From JBFWVD01 sp050246915 (GTDB lineage: Bacteria; Actinomycetota; Acidimicrobiia; Acidimicrobiales; Ilumatobacteraceae): a stretch of DNA of 64,000 nucleotides. Positions 1-9,350 of the stretch are shown here, piece after piece. The stretch is taken from assembly GCA_050246915.1 (NCBI GenBank), contig JBFWVD010000001.1:1-64000 (forward strand), written 5' to 3'. Each line of letters opens with the position of its first letter. The first letter of the stretch is position 1. The notes under the pieces are model-generated. The model saw only the letters and a list, made by a program, of their open reading frames with translations, was not told the DNA's origin and did no database searches. Made by a program: the position numbers and the translations under genes.

Positions 1-1
1 A

Positions 2-1021
2 GCGTTGCGCCGTGTGATCGTCGACGTCGCGACGATCGCCGCTCGACATGGTGCTCGTTCGATTCTGGCGTGGAGCGGGACCGGTCCGGGGACCGACCCG
101 ATCGACGTCGAGCGTCTGACCACCGAGAACCACATCGCGCTCTTGGCCACGTCAGACCCGGTCGAGGCCCTGGAGTCGGCGCAACCGATGTTGATCATCG
201 ACGTACGCAGCGCAGGAAATCGCTTCGATGCCGCTTCCCCCGTGGTGGAGATGGGAAGCCTGCTCGCCTCCGGCCACGGCATCGATCAGATCCTGGAACT
301 CATCGATGGGTTCGTCGCCCAAGCCATCGCCGCAACATCCGATGCTGGACGCAGCGAAGTGCCGAACACCGAATCCCGCGAGTCCACAACGTCGATCGAG
401 GTTCCTCCGATGCGAATCGCCACCAACGTCCGTGAGTTGATCGCCGTGGCCGGTTCGACCCACGACGTCGTGTTGCTGCCCGAAGGGCTCGATCCCCTGC
501 GTGCTGCCCGTCTCATCGAACCCCCCGCCGATCTCATCGTGGTGGGCTGCGACAGCGACCACGTCGTCCACGCTCCTGACAGCGGCGATGTGCCGATCGT
601 TGCCGTGGGCAACAGCGCCGGGGCCATCGCTCACGCCCGTGGCATCGATCTGTTCTGGGCAACCGAACCGAGCGCCCTCGTCGGGTCGCCCAACGCGGCA
701 GCGATCGTTGCTCCGCTCGGCGACCTCGAAGCAGTGATCGATGTCGTTGGTTGCCTCGGCACCTATCGCTGCTTGCTGTCGAGCGCCCGTCGCCTCATCG
801 AGTCGGGCAATGTCGACGCGGCCCGATCACGACTCGAGGTGGCGTCGAACTGGCGGCCCGATCTCGCGGAGCCAGCCAACGGGCTCGGGGTGTGCGCGTT
901 CATCGAGGGCCAACTTGCCGTTGCCGCCGAGATGTTCGAGCGAGCCATCGCGCTGAACCCTGACTACGCAGACGCAGCGGAGAACCTCGCTGATGTGCGG
1001 CGATTGGTCACCCAGTCATGA
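2..1021 (+). CDS. TPR-containing protein of glycosyltransferase cluster (5' partial)
   Basis: The frame is open to the left window edge, and the first residues do not look like a natural N-terminus, so this is the 3' part of a longer gene; TTG at 5 is only the first possible start in view. About 339 codons remain. The C-terminal ~80 residues form at least one clear TPR (the end reads FERAIALNPDYADAAENLADV), suggesting protein-protein contact. The middle has alternating beta-strand/loop segments such as ADLIVVGCDSDHVV, like a Rossmann-type or GT-like fold, but no catalytic motif is recognisable. Its stop overlaps the next start by 4 bp (ATGA), so it is translationally coupled to the glycosyltransferase that follows. 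Probable role is in surface or flagellin glycan assembly; the exact function is unknown. Confidence 0.6.
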   Translation, partial: ALRRVIVDVATIAARHGARSILAWSGTGPGTDPIDVERLTTENHIALLATSDPVEALESAQPMLIIDVRSAGNRFDAASPVVEMGSLLASGHGIDQILELIDGFVAQAIAATSDAGRSEVPNTESRESTTSIEVPPMRIATNVRELIAVAGSTHDVVLLPEGLDPLRAARLIEPPADLIVVGCDSDHVVHAPDSGDVPIVAVGNSAGAIAHARGIDLFWATEPSALVGSPNAAAIVAPLGDLEAVIDVVGCLGTYRCLLSSARRLIESGNVDAARSRLEVASNWRPDLAEPANGLGVCAFIEGQLAVAAEMFERAIALNPDYADAAENLADVRRLVTQS

Positions 1022-3267
1022 ACATCATCACCATCGGATCGTTCAACTACCTCGGTCAGATCCGAGTGTTGGCTCGGACGTTCACCGCCACCAACCCCGG
1101 GTGCCGTTGCCTCGTCTATTTCATCGACGAGGTCCCCGAGGGATTGGACCTCAGCGCGGAGCTGTTCGAGGTGCTCCCCACCGAGGCACTCCCCATCAGT
1201 CAACGTGAGTTGCATCTGATGGCGACGATCTACGACGTCACCGAGTACGCGACGTCGGTGAAGCCGTGGGTGTTGGAGGCCGCCATGGAGGTCACCGGTG
1301 GGCCGATCTGTTACATCGACCCCGACATCGCGTTCTACCGCGAGCTCGAACCGCACGTGGCGCCCGGCCTCGAGCGCCACGGTGTGGTCCTCACACCACA
1401 TCTGCGAGCGCCCATGCCCCGCGACGGCAAGATGCCCGATGAGCTCGTCATCTTGCGCGCTGGTGTCTACAACCTCGGGTTCATCGGCGTGGCGCCCACC
1501 GGGCTCGACGTCCTGCGCTGGTGGCAGGAGCGCCTGGCCCGCGACTGCATCATGCGCGTCGAAGAGGGCTACCACGTCGATCAGAAGTGGATCGACCTCG
1601 TGCCAGCGATGCGCGCCGTGGAGATCAACCGCAGCCCCGCCCTCAACCTCGCCTACTGGAACATCCACGAGTTCGACCTCAGCGTGGTCGATGGTGTGGT
1701 GCACATCGCCGACGAGCCGCTCGCTTTCTTCCACTTCAGCGGTTTCGATCCCGAGCGCGACGATCGACTGAGCAAGCACGAGGTCGATCGGCCACGCCGC
1801 CCACCACGCGATCATCCGGTGCTCGCTCAGCTGTGCCGCGACTACGCGCAAGCGCTCCAGGAAGAGCGCAGCGACATGGCCAAGGTCGCCTATGGCTACA
1901 ACCAAACTCCCGACGGCTTGCTGCTCGACGCGTCCACCCGCAACGCCATACGCGCTCGCGTCCTCGAGGAGGAACAGCTGTGGGGCACCACTGCTGTGCC
2001 CGACGCGTTCACACCCGACGGCGGCGCGCAGATCAACCACTGGTACCAGTCACCGATGGTCGAGCCGCGCACGCCCGCCCGGCCCGTCGTACTCCTTCCG
2101 TCGCGCAACGATCGCCACGGCCGGGGCGTCAATCTCGTCGGCCATCATCGTCATCCCGGCGCCGCCGGCCAGCTCGTGCGGTCGCTGCGTTCATCGCTGG
2201 ACGCAGCCGGCATCGAATGGTCGATGATCGACATCGTCCATCCGGCGATGACCGACGCGCTCGACATCACCTCAGCACTCGACATCGCTGACGGAGCAAT
2301 CACCGATCATCCGGTGACCGTGTTGTGCATCGACCCGTTGATCGCGGCCGATCTCGATTGGTCGGCTCTGGCCCCGATGATCGAAGACCATCACACGATC
2401 GGCTACTGGAACTGGCATCCCGACGCCATCGAGGCCGAGTTGGCCGCCGCGTTGTGCCAGTTCGACGAGACGTGGACCACGACGAGGCAGGCGGCCACGC
2501 TGCTGCGCGCTGTCACCGGCCGGGCGGTGGAATCGGTCGCACCTGCGGTGGCTGCCGGAGCGATCACGCGACGCGGCCAGTCGTTGCGGGAACGACCGTT
2601 CACGTTCCTCACCGTCTGCGACGTGGCCCTCGGTGACAGCCACGATCCGCAACGGGTCATGGACGCCTTCTCCATGGCCTTCGGACCAGGGGAGAGCTAC
2701 CTCATCGTCAAGACCATCAACGGGGAGCTCGACCCCGTCGCGCTCGGTCGATTGCAGGCGACCGCAGCCCGGCACCGCGACATCGATCTCGTCGACACCG
2801 TGCTCGACGTCCAGCGCCACACAGCGCTCCTGCGGGGCTGCGACGCGCTCGTGTCGTTGCACCGCTGGAGCGCAGCGTCGTTCACCGTGTGCGAAGCGAT
2901 GGGTCTGGGCCGGCCGGTGTTGGCAATGGACCATGGAGGAGCTGCGGAGCTGCTGCGCGCTGGTCCCGGCCAGCTCGTCGCGTGCACCCTCGAGTCGGCG
3001 CCATCAGTGCCCGGTGCGGGCAGCGGCGCTCACTGGGCGGTCGCCGATACCGATGCCGCGGCCCGCGTGATGCGCGCCGTGTTCGAGATCCCCGAAACCG
3101 CCGAAGAACTCGGACGCGAGCAGCGCGCCGTCGTGATGCGCGATCGCAGCCCGGTCGCCGCCGGTCAGTGGTTGGGAGCCCGACTGGCCCGCCACGGTGT
3201 CGTATCCAACCCACGGGCCGCGGATCGTCCTGGCCGTCGCTCGAGCACTCGGATCGGAGCGCGCTGA
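1018..3267 (+). CDS. two-domain glycosyltransferase (GT-A-like N-terminus, GT-B-like C-terminus)
   Basis: 749 aa. The N-terminal ~300 residues resemble a GT-A fold: it opens with MNIITIGSFNYLGQIRVLA and has a D101-P-D103 metal/nucleotide-sugar motif (CYIDPDIAFY), followed by a conserved-looking HVDQKWIDLVP segment. The C-terminal half (~350-730) looks like a family 4 GT-B fold, with a late segment, AASFTVCEAMGLGRPVLAMD, that matches the donor-site region of GT4 enzymes. No membrane helix or signal peptide is seen, so it is cytoplasmic. It overlaps both neighbours (4 bp upstream, 1 bp downstream), consistent with a single operon ending at 8587. The location opposite the flagellin genes suggests flagellin glycosylation, but a surface polysaccharide role is equally possible. 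Sugar specificity cannot be told. Confidence 0.75.
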   Translation: MNIITIGSFNYLGQIRVLARTFTATNPGCRCLVYFIDEVPEGLDLSAELFEVLPTEALPISQRELHLMATIYDVTEYATSVKPWVLEAAMEVTGGPICYIDPDIAFYRELEPHVAPGLERHGVVLTPHLRAPMPRDGKMPDELVILRAGVYNLGFIGVAPTGLDVLRWWQERLARDCIMRVEEGYHVDQKWIDLVPAMRAVEINRSPALNLAYWNIHEFDLSVVDGVVHIADEPLAFFHFSGFDPERDDRLSKHEVDRPRRPPRDHPVLAQLCRDYAQALQEERSDMAKVAYGYNQTPDGLLLDASTRNAIRARVLEEEQLWGTTAVPDAFTPDGGAQINHWYQSPMVEPRTPARPVVLLPSRNDRHGRGVNLVGHHRHPGAAGQLVRSLRSSLDAAGIEWSMIDIVHPAMTDALDITSALDIADGAITDHPVTVLCIDPLIAADLDWSALAPMIEDHHTIGYWNWHPDAIEAELAAALCQFDETWTTTRQAATLLRAVTGRAVESVAPAVAAGAITRRGQSLRERPFTFLTVCDVALGDSHDPQRVMDAFSMAFGPGESYLIVKTINGELDPVALGRLQATAARHRDIDLVDTVLDVQRHTALLRGCDALVSLHRWSAASFTVCEAMGLGRPVLAMDHGGAAELLRAGPGQLVACTLESAPSVPGAGSGAHWAVADTDAAARVMRAVFEIPETAEELGREQRAVVMRDRSPVAAGQWLGARLARHGVVSNPRAADRPGRRSSTRIGAR

Positions 3268-6224
3268 TGCGCATCACCTACGTCATCCAGCGCTACGGAC
3301 GCGAGGTCGTCGGCGGTGGCGAATCGTTCTGCCGTTCCTTTGCCACCCGGCTCGCGGCACGGGGCCATGAGGTCTCCGTGGTCACCGGACGTGCCCTCGA
3401 CTACCTCGACTGGGCCGATCACTACCCCGAGGGCAGCGAGGACATCGACGGGGTCACCGTCCACCGACTTCCGAGCCATCAAAAGGCCGACAACATCGTG
3501 TTGCAGTGGATCCACAATTCCACGTTTGCCAACCCCGCGGGCCCTGTCGAACTCCACTACGCGTGGCAACGGGCCCAAGGACCACTGCTCCACACGCTCG
3601 ATTCGTGGCTCACCGATCATCAGCGCGAGATCGACATCCTCGTGCCGGTCACCCAGTTCTATTTTCCGGCCACCGAAGCGCTGCTCATGTCGAAGCGCCT
3701 CTCACTTCCGACGCTGTTCCATCCCTTGGCACACGAGGATCATTCGCTCAGCCTCAGCTTGTTCGACAAGGTGTTCGATCTGGCCACCGGCTTCGGCTTC
3801 CTCACCGAAGAGGAAGAGAACCTGGTGCGCGGTCGCTTCGGATGCAGGCAGCCAGGCCTCATCCACGGTGTGGGCTGCGATCTCGACCCGCCTGTGGACC
3901 GCGCCGCTCTCAGCAACATCAAACTCCCCACCGTTCCGTATGTCTGCTACGTCGGCCGCTGCGATCCCCACAAGATCGCCGACGCCGTGGACTTCATCCG
4001 CCAGTTCCGTGCCCGCCACGGCCGGCGGGTCGAGCTCGTGATCATCGGAAAGTCCCAGGACTGGCTCCGCTCCGAACCCGGCATCACCACCACCGGGTTC
4101 CTCGAAGATGGTGTGCGCAACGCGGTGCTGGAGCGCTCGCTCGGCCTCATCATGCCGTCGCCATTCGAGAGCTTCTCGATGGTGCTCACTGAATCGTGGG
4201 CGTTGCGTCGGCCCGCCATTGTCAATGGGAATTGCGGGCCTCTACGCGGTCAGGCAGAGCGCAGCGGCGGAGCACTCCCCTACAGCAACTATGACGACTT
4301 CGAAGCAGCTCTGCTGAAGCTGCTCGACGAACCTGGTCTCGCCGATCGGATGGGCCTGGCCGGTCGCGCCTACACCGAACGCCGCTACGAGTGGAACCAT
4401 GTCATCGACCAGTACGAAGACTTCTTGGAGCGACTCGCTCCCCCTCGCCGCAAGCAGACAACGGCCGCAGCATCCGGCCGAACCAAACGGGCCGTGGCCC
4501 CAACCGCACGCACCTCCGACAAGCGCACCTCGCTGCGGTGGGAAGGCGCACTGCTCAAACACCACAGCCTCAGCGAGGTGAACCGTCATCTCGTGACAGC
4601 GCTGGCCGACAACCCGTCGCTGCGCGTCGCCATCGGAGCACAGCGGGAAGGGGCCGACATCACACCGACGGGCACCCTCGCCCAACTGGCTCGCGGTGCT
4701 TCGGAGACACCGGCACCGTCCACCCAAGTGACCGTTCGTCATCAATGGCCACCCGTGCTGGAGCCGGTCGAGTCGGGATCGCTCGCCGTCATCCAACCGT
4801 GGGAGTTCGGCTGTATACCGCTGAACTGGGTCGACGCCTTGGCCACTGTCGATGAGTTCTGGGTGCCGTCGGAGTGGGTCCGTCAGTGCTATCTGGCATC
4901 AGGGGTTCCGGCTGAGCGCGTGGTCACCATCCGCAACGGCATCGACCTCGACCGGTTCGCCCCCGACGGCCCGCGTTATGCCCTTCCCACCACCAAGGCG
5001 ACCAAGTTCCTGTTCGTCGGGGGAACGATCGTGCGCAAGGGCATCGACGTGTTGTTGTCGGCCTATGTCGAGACGTTCCGCGCCCATGACGACGTGACGC
5101 TGGTGATCAAGGGCTACGGGTCCGGTGGCGTGTACGCCGGGAGTTCGCTCACCGAGATCATCGAGGCGATCGCCGCCGCGCCAGGTGCACCCGAAGTCAT
5201 CTACATCGATGATGATCTGAGCCCGAGCGACATGGCCGGGCTGTACCGCGCCTGCAACGTGTTGGTGCACCCCTATCGAGGCGAGGGCTTCGGCCTTCCC
5301 GTCGCTGAAGCGATGGCGTGTGGCCTTGCCGTGATCACCACCGCCGGTGGACCCACCGATGAGTTCTGCCCCACCGACATCGCCTATCGGATCCCCGCAA
5401 CGCCCACTGCGATCGCCATCGGGGCACTCGGCCTCCCCATCTGTGCCGGTCCACTGTGGTGGCTGGAGCCCGATCCACGCGCACTCGCCGAGACGATGCG
5501 GCGCGTGGCCTGCGACCGCAGTGAGATCGCCACGCTCGGCCAGCGTGCCGCCGCACACGCCCAGACGTTGTCGTGGACGCAACCCGTCGGACTGGTCAAC
5601 CAGCGCATCGCGGCGTTGGCCTCCTCGCCGTCGTCGCGGGCCGGACGCGTTCCGGCCGATCAGGTCCCGCAACATCCAGGAGCGCCGGGAGCGGTGAACC
5701 CGCCGTCCGACGTTGCCGTATTGATCGCTGTCGGTGATGCCACCGAGACCATGGCGATGCTCGAGCAACTCGAAGGCACGGCAATCGACGGCGCGTCGTT
5801 CCGCGTCCTCATCGATGCCAGTGAGGCGACCGAGTCCGGCGCTGCGTTGATCGAACAACTCGACGGGGTCGCGGTGGTGAGCACACCGGAGGAATCGATG
5901 ACGATCGGTGAGCTCGCTGACGCGCTGGCGGGCATCGAGACCACGCGTCTGGTGCGCCTCGCTCCCGGCGTCGTGCTGACCACCGGCTGGTGGCGCCTCC
6001 TCGACGACGCGCTGCAGCAGCATCCCGGAGTGGAGGTGCTCGGATCGCATGGCGCAGTGCGAGCCATGACGACCGACCACCTCCGAACCATCGCAGCTGC
6101 CACGCCCGTAAACGACGTGTTCAACGCAGTGGCATTGCGCACAGTGCCCAATGCCCTGGTGCGGTCGTCCCGACCGGCAATCGACGTCTCGACCGCCAAG
6201 AGCGCCGCGCTGTCGGCCCGTTGA
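3267..6224 (+). CDS. tandem GT4 glycosyltransferase with degenerate third domain
   Basis: ATG at 3267 overlaps the preceding stop by one base and begins MRITYVIQRYGREVVGGGES, a typical GT4 glycine-rich N-terminus; the frame is open further upstream but that part shadows the previous gene. 985 aa. First GT-B domain ~1-400 with a donor-site segment FESFSMVLTES near residue 300. Second GT-B domain ~420-800 with EGFGLPVAEAMA near 672. The last ~170 residues form a third domain (DVAVLIAVGDATETM onward) resembling a GT2-type fold without a DxD motif. Such fused enzymes usually add successive sugars. Cytoplasmic; translationally coupled to the next gene (start codon shares the A of this stop). Substrate unknown; flagellin or surface glycan inferred from context. 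Confidence 0.8.
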   Translation: MRITYVIQRYGREVVGGGESFCRSFATRLAARGHEVSVVTGRALDYLDWADHYPEGSEDIDGVTVHRLPSHQKADNIVLQWIHNSTFANPAGPVELHYAWQRAQGPLLHTLDSWLTDHQREIDILVPVTQFYFPATEALLMSKRLSLPTLFHPLAHEDHSLSLSLFDKVFDLATGFGFLTEEEENLVRGRFGCRQPGLIHGVGCDLDPPVDRAALSNIKLPTVPYVCYVGRCDPHKIADAVDFIRQFRARHGRRVELVIIGKSQDWLRSEPGITTTGFLEDGVRNAVLERSLGLIMPSPFESFSMVLTESWALRRPAIVNGNCGPLRGQAERSGGALPYSNYDDFEAALLKLLDEPGLADRMGLAGRAYTERRYEWNHVIDQYEDFLERLAPPRRKQTTAAASGRTKRAVAPTARTSDKRTSLRWEGALLKHHSLSEVNRHLVTALADNPSLRVAIGAQREGADITPTGTLAQLARGASETPAPSTQVTVRHQWPPVLEPVESGSLAVIQPWEFGCIPLNWVDALATVDEFWVPSEWVRQCYLASGVPAERVVTIRNGIDLDRFAPDGPRYALPTTKATKFLFVGGTIVRKGIDVLLSAYVETFRAHDDVTLVIKGYGSGGVYAGSSLTEIIEAIAAAPGAPEVIYIDDDLSPSDMAGLYRACNVLVHPYRGEGFGLPVAEAMACGLAVITTAGGPTDEFCPTDIAYRIPATPTAIAIGALGLPICAGPLWWLEPDPRALAETMRRVACDRSEIATLGQRAAAHAQTLSWTQPVGLVNQRIAALASSPSSRAGRVPADQVPQHPGAPGAVNPPSDVAVLIAVGDATETMAMLEQLEGTAIDGASFRVLIDASEATESGAALIEQLDGVAVVSTPEESMTIGELADALAGIETTRLVRLAPGVVLTTGWWRLLDDALQQHPGVEVLGSHGAVRAMTTDHLRTIAAATPVNDVFNAVALRTVPNALVRSSRPAIDVSTAKSAALSAR

Positions 6225-8587
6225 TGTCTGCGATGCCGGACCCCATGACCCCTACGAATCGAGCGCCTCTCATGCGATGGCTGTTCGTCATCCACGCCAA
6301 CGATGCCACCACCTTGCGGGCGACCCTCGGTGATCTCGAAGCAGTTCGACGAAGCAACGATCACGCTCATGTGGTCGGCCGCCATCAGCTCGCCGCCGAG
6401 TGTCGTCGCAGCAGCCGCACGACGCACGCCGTCGACGTCGCGTCGCTCGGCGAGCTGAGCGACTTCACCCATGTCGTGGTCCTGACCGATGCCGCACGCG
6501 TGAGCGGCAACCGTTGGCTTCCGGAACTCCTCGCCGTGGCCGGTGACGACGGTGCCGCGGTGCCGAGCACCAACGGGGCGCCATGGCCGCAGTGCCCCAT
6601 CGACGCGCCGACATCGTCGGCCAGCCGCAACGATCTGCGCGACGCGACGCGACGGATCGAGCAGACCAACCGTGGTACCCACCTCGATGTCACCATTGCC
6701 GGTGGCCCGATGATCGTCGTACCCACCGATGTCTTCGTCGACGCCTGCCGAGACGGACAGATCGCGACGGTGACCAGTCTGATCGAGCACGTCGTCGCCA
6801 GCGCCCTACCCCTGCGCGTCGCTCGTGGCGCGTACGTACACGATCACACCCCGGTGCTGCTGTCGGCATGTCTCATCATGAAAGACGAACTCGAGAACCT
6901 CCCCGAGTGCCTCGCGAGCCTCATCGGACTGGTCGACGACGTCGTCATCTACGACACCGGCTCGACCGATGGCTCCATCGAACTCGCTCGATCGTTCGGC
7001 GCCACCGTCATCGAGGGCTACTGGGACGACGATTTCTCGCGCGCCCGCAATGCCGCGCTCGCGGCGTGCCGCGGTGAGTGGATCGTCCATCTCGATGCCG
7101 ACGAGATCATCGAGGACACCGCTCACAGCGGGCCGGTCATGCGGGAACTGCTGGCCAACGCCACCAATGGTGATGTGGTGGCCGTGAATCTGTTCAACCT
7201 CGAAGGGTCACGCATCGCTCCCGTGCGGTCCCTCGCACCGAACCTCGTCGCCCGGTTCTTCCGTCGGTTGCATTGCCATTGGCGCGGTGCCCTGCACGAG
7301 GAGCCCGTGGCACGTCCAGGCAAACCGCCCGCCCGTTACACCAAGAGCAGCGCCCTCACCATCTTGCACTCGGGCTATCTCAGCGAAGCCATCACCGAGC
7401 GCGACAAGCGGGCGCGCAACCTGCGCATCTCATCGGTCGAGGCCGACAACGAGACCGATGCCGATCGTGCCAGGTTCAACCTCGCTCGATCGCTGCACAT
7501 GGCCCATCGTCACGCGGAGGCCATCGAGGCCTTCGATGACATCGCCCGCAACTGCACCCAGGACGTCATCCGTCGCTCGTCCCTCGAACTCGGATCGGAC
7601 GCATTGCGCGAGTTGGGTCGATTCGATGAGGCACTCGAATGGGGCCAGCGACACTCGCAGGAGTTCCCCAACCTCGGCGTCGGCAAGCTGTTGCAGGCCA
7701 AGGCGCTGGCGATGCTCGATCGGGTGGCCGAAGCGATACCGCTCGTCGAGGGGCTCACCAACTACAACGATCGATACTCCAACGTCGGTCCCGATGGCCT
7801 GGCGGTGTTCACGGCGATGGCCTATGTGCACGCCGGTCGCCACCGCGAGGCGCTCGAGCAGGTGAGCATCGCCGTCCAGCAGAACATCCGCTCGTCTCAC
7901 GCCTACGTCGCGCTTGCCCGCGTCGCCGCAGAAGATCCGGACATCGACATCGCTTCGGTGCTGTCCATGGTTCCCGAACAGGAACTCACCAGCGTCTACG
8001 CCCAGCTGCTGTCGGCCCCCGCGTTCGGGGCCGACCGGATCGCCGAAGCCGTGTGGGCCATCGCTCCCGGCAATCTGGCAACGCTGGCGTTCTCGTCGCA
8101 GCTGGCCCCGATGCTGACAGCAGACCGAGCATTGGTGTGGGCTCGCCGTTTGCGCGATCTCAATCTCGCCGAGGCCTGCCCGCTCCCGTCGATGCTCGAC
8201 ACGGCTGAACTCAGTGATCGTGTGCGATTCCTCGCCGTGATGGTCGACGACGGCGATGCGTCACGAGCCGCCCAACTCGAAGACCAGACCAGCAGACTCG
8301 ACGACGCCGAGCTGTCGGAAGTGTTCGCGTGGGTGCTCGACAACGCCATCGGCGGTGCCGAGTCGCTCATCGTTGCCGGTGCGACCTCGACAGCGCGGTG
8401 TATCACCATCTCGCGAGCGTTGGCCGAGCGGGGTCATCTCAATGAGGCCGTCGCCGTGTTCGGTCACGCCTCGGCGCTCTCATCATCGCCCCTGCCAGCG
8501 TTCGACGCAGACTTCGAGCGCATCATCCGCGACGGCGCAGAGCAGATCGGTCGCCGCGATGTGGTTGCGGCGCTCGATGCTCGTTGA
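6224..8587 (+). CDS. GT2 glycosyltransferase with TPR repeats
   Basis: 787 aa from ATG at 6224, chosen because it overlaps the preceding stop by one base. An N-terminal ~200-residue region resembles the degenerate C-terminal domain of the previous protein. A canonical family 2 glycosyltransferase domain starts near residue 213 (SACLIMKDELENLPECLASL), with the acceptor-loop signature DTGSTDGS and the metal motif in HLDADEII near 289. Residues ~400-787 are helical TPR-like repeats, as in the TPR-GT2 proteins that bind protein acceptors or assemble with other glycosyltransferases. Last gene of the overlapping cluster 2-8587, convergent with the flagellar genes just downstream (20 bp gap). Flagellin glycosylation is an inference from this neighbourhood. 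Confidence 0.8.
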   Translation: MSAMPDPMTPTNRAPLMRWLFVIHANDATTLRATLGDLEAVRRSNDHAHVVGRHQLAAECRRSSRTTHAVDVASLGELSDFTHVVVLTDAARVSGNRWLPELLAVAGDDGAAVPSTNGAPWPQCPIDAPTSSASRNDLRDATRRIEQTNRGTHLDVTIAGGPMIVVPTDVFVDACRDGQIATVTSLIEHVVASALPLRVARGAYVHDHTPVLLSACLIMKDELENLPECLASLIGLVDDVVIYDTGSTDGSIELARSFGATVIEGYWDDDFSRARNAALAACRGEWIVHLDADEIIEDTAHSGPVMRELLANATNGDVVAVNLFNLEGSRIAPVRSLAPNLVARFFRRLHCHWRGALHEEPVARPGKPPARYTKSSALTILHSGYLSEAITERDKRARNLRISSVEADNETDADRARFNLARSLHMAHRHAEAIEAFDDIARNCTQDVIRRSSLELGSDALRELGRFDEALEWGQRHSQEFPNLGVGKLLQAKALAMLDRVAEAIPLVEGLTNYNDRYSNVGPDGLAVFTAMAYVHAGRHREALEQVSIAVQQNIRSSHAYVALARVAAEDPDIDIASVLSMVPEQELTSVYAQLLSAPAFGADRIAEAVWAIAPGNLATLAFSSQLAPMLTADRALVWARRLRDLNLAEACPLPSMLDTAELSDRVRFLAVMVDDGDASRAAQLEDQTSRLDDAELSEVFAWVLDNAIGGAESLIVAGATSTARCITISRALAERGHLNEAVAVFGHASALSSSPLPAFDADFERIIRDGAEQIGRRDVVAALDAR

Positions 8588-8606
8588 CAACTCTGGTTGA
8601 CGCGAC

Positions 8607-8960
8607 TCAGCAGCTCGAGTCGAAGCGACTGCCGCTGTTGATCTTCCGGCGAGGATCTGGCCGATTCACCGAAGCCATACGTCGAGCTGTGAGGGACGCC
8701 TGATCGGACAACGCTCGCTCTGTCTGGGCCAGCCGGTCGAGAAGCACGACCGCTCGGCCTTGGAGAGCGATGGGCAGGGGGCCGAGGTCCGTCGGGGCAG
8801 TCCACCGGAACTCATCGCTACCGAAGACTTCAGAAGCTGTCTCGCTCACATCGCCGAGCAGGCGCTCCGACCGATCCAAATGGCGCTCGATCTCGTCGAG
8901 CGCCTCGCTCCACCGTGCCACGTCGGACGCGGGCCGGCTCCCGACCAGCTGCTCGATCAC
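8607..8960 (-). CDS. small protein in FliT position, putative flagellar chaperone
   Basis: About 117 aa. GTG at 8960 overlaps the fliS stop in a GTGA arrangement, so I prefer it; an in-frame GTG at 8993 would give 128 aa but a 37 bp overlap. The product is rich in charged helices (DVARWSEALDEIERHLDRSE) without membrane segments. It lies immediately after fliD-fliS, where FliT, the FliD export chaperone, sits in many bacteria; FliT proteins are also ~100-120 aa, helical and poorly conserved. There is no motif that proves FliT identity, so the assignment rests on position, size and predicted helicity. Its stop is 20 bp from the convergent glycosyltransferase stop. Confidence 0.55.
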   Translation of the reverse strand: MIEQLVGSRPASDVARWSEALDEIERHLDRSERLLGDVSETASEVFGSDEFRWTAPTDLGPLPIALQGRAVVLLDRLAQTERALSDQASLTARRMASVNRPDPRRKINSGSRFDSSC

Positions 8961-9334
8961 AGCACAGCACCAGCGCGATAGGCGCTGTGCCACGCGTCGC
9001 GCAGCGGCTCGAGCACCAGCAGACAGTCGAGGATCGGCTGATGCTTCTTGCCGACGTTGGCTTCCATCAATCGATGCTGGACGTATTCATAGAGGCGCTT
9101 GAGCCCGACGCCGTCGGGCCACACCGACACGTCGACGGCTCGATCGAGTTCGAAGATGAGCTCTTGTGCATGCACCAACAGATGATGGGCGTCGCTGGTG
9201 CGACCGGCATCGATGGCGACGCGAGCTTCGCTCAGATCGCGTACCACGCGGTCGTAGCACATCGTGAGCAGACGATCCTTCGAGGCGGTCGACACCATGG
9301 TGTCGGTGAATCGCGCTCGCAGATTGGTGGCCAT
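8957..9334 (-). CDS. fliS: flagellar secretion chaperone FliS
   Basis: 125 aa, the usual FliS length. FliS binds the C-terminal D0 helix of flagellin in the cytoplasm, prevents premature polymerisation and delivers it to the export gate. The sequence shows the four-helix pattern and family features: an early STASKDRLLTMCYDRVVRDL segment (equivalent to the TaspeeLillLYdgaik region), then helices around AHHLLVHAQELIFELDRAVD, and a late LKRLYEYVQHRLMEAN helix. It follows fliD by 16 bp and overlaps the next small gene by 4 bp, so the three form an operon. Substrates would be the three flagellins encoded at 10961-13882. Confidence 0.9.
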   Translation of the reverse strand: MATNLRARFTDTMVSTASKDRLLTMCYDRVVRDLSEARVAIDAGRTSDAHHLLVHAQELIFELDRAVDVSVWPDGVGLKRLYEYVQHRLMEANVGKKHQPILDCLLVLEPLRDAWHSAYRAGAVL

Positions 9335-9350
9335 CTTCAGGGTCTCCGAT

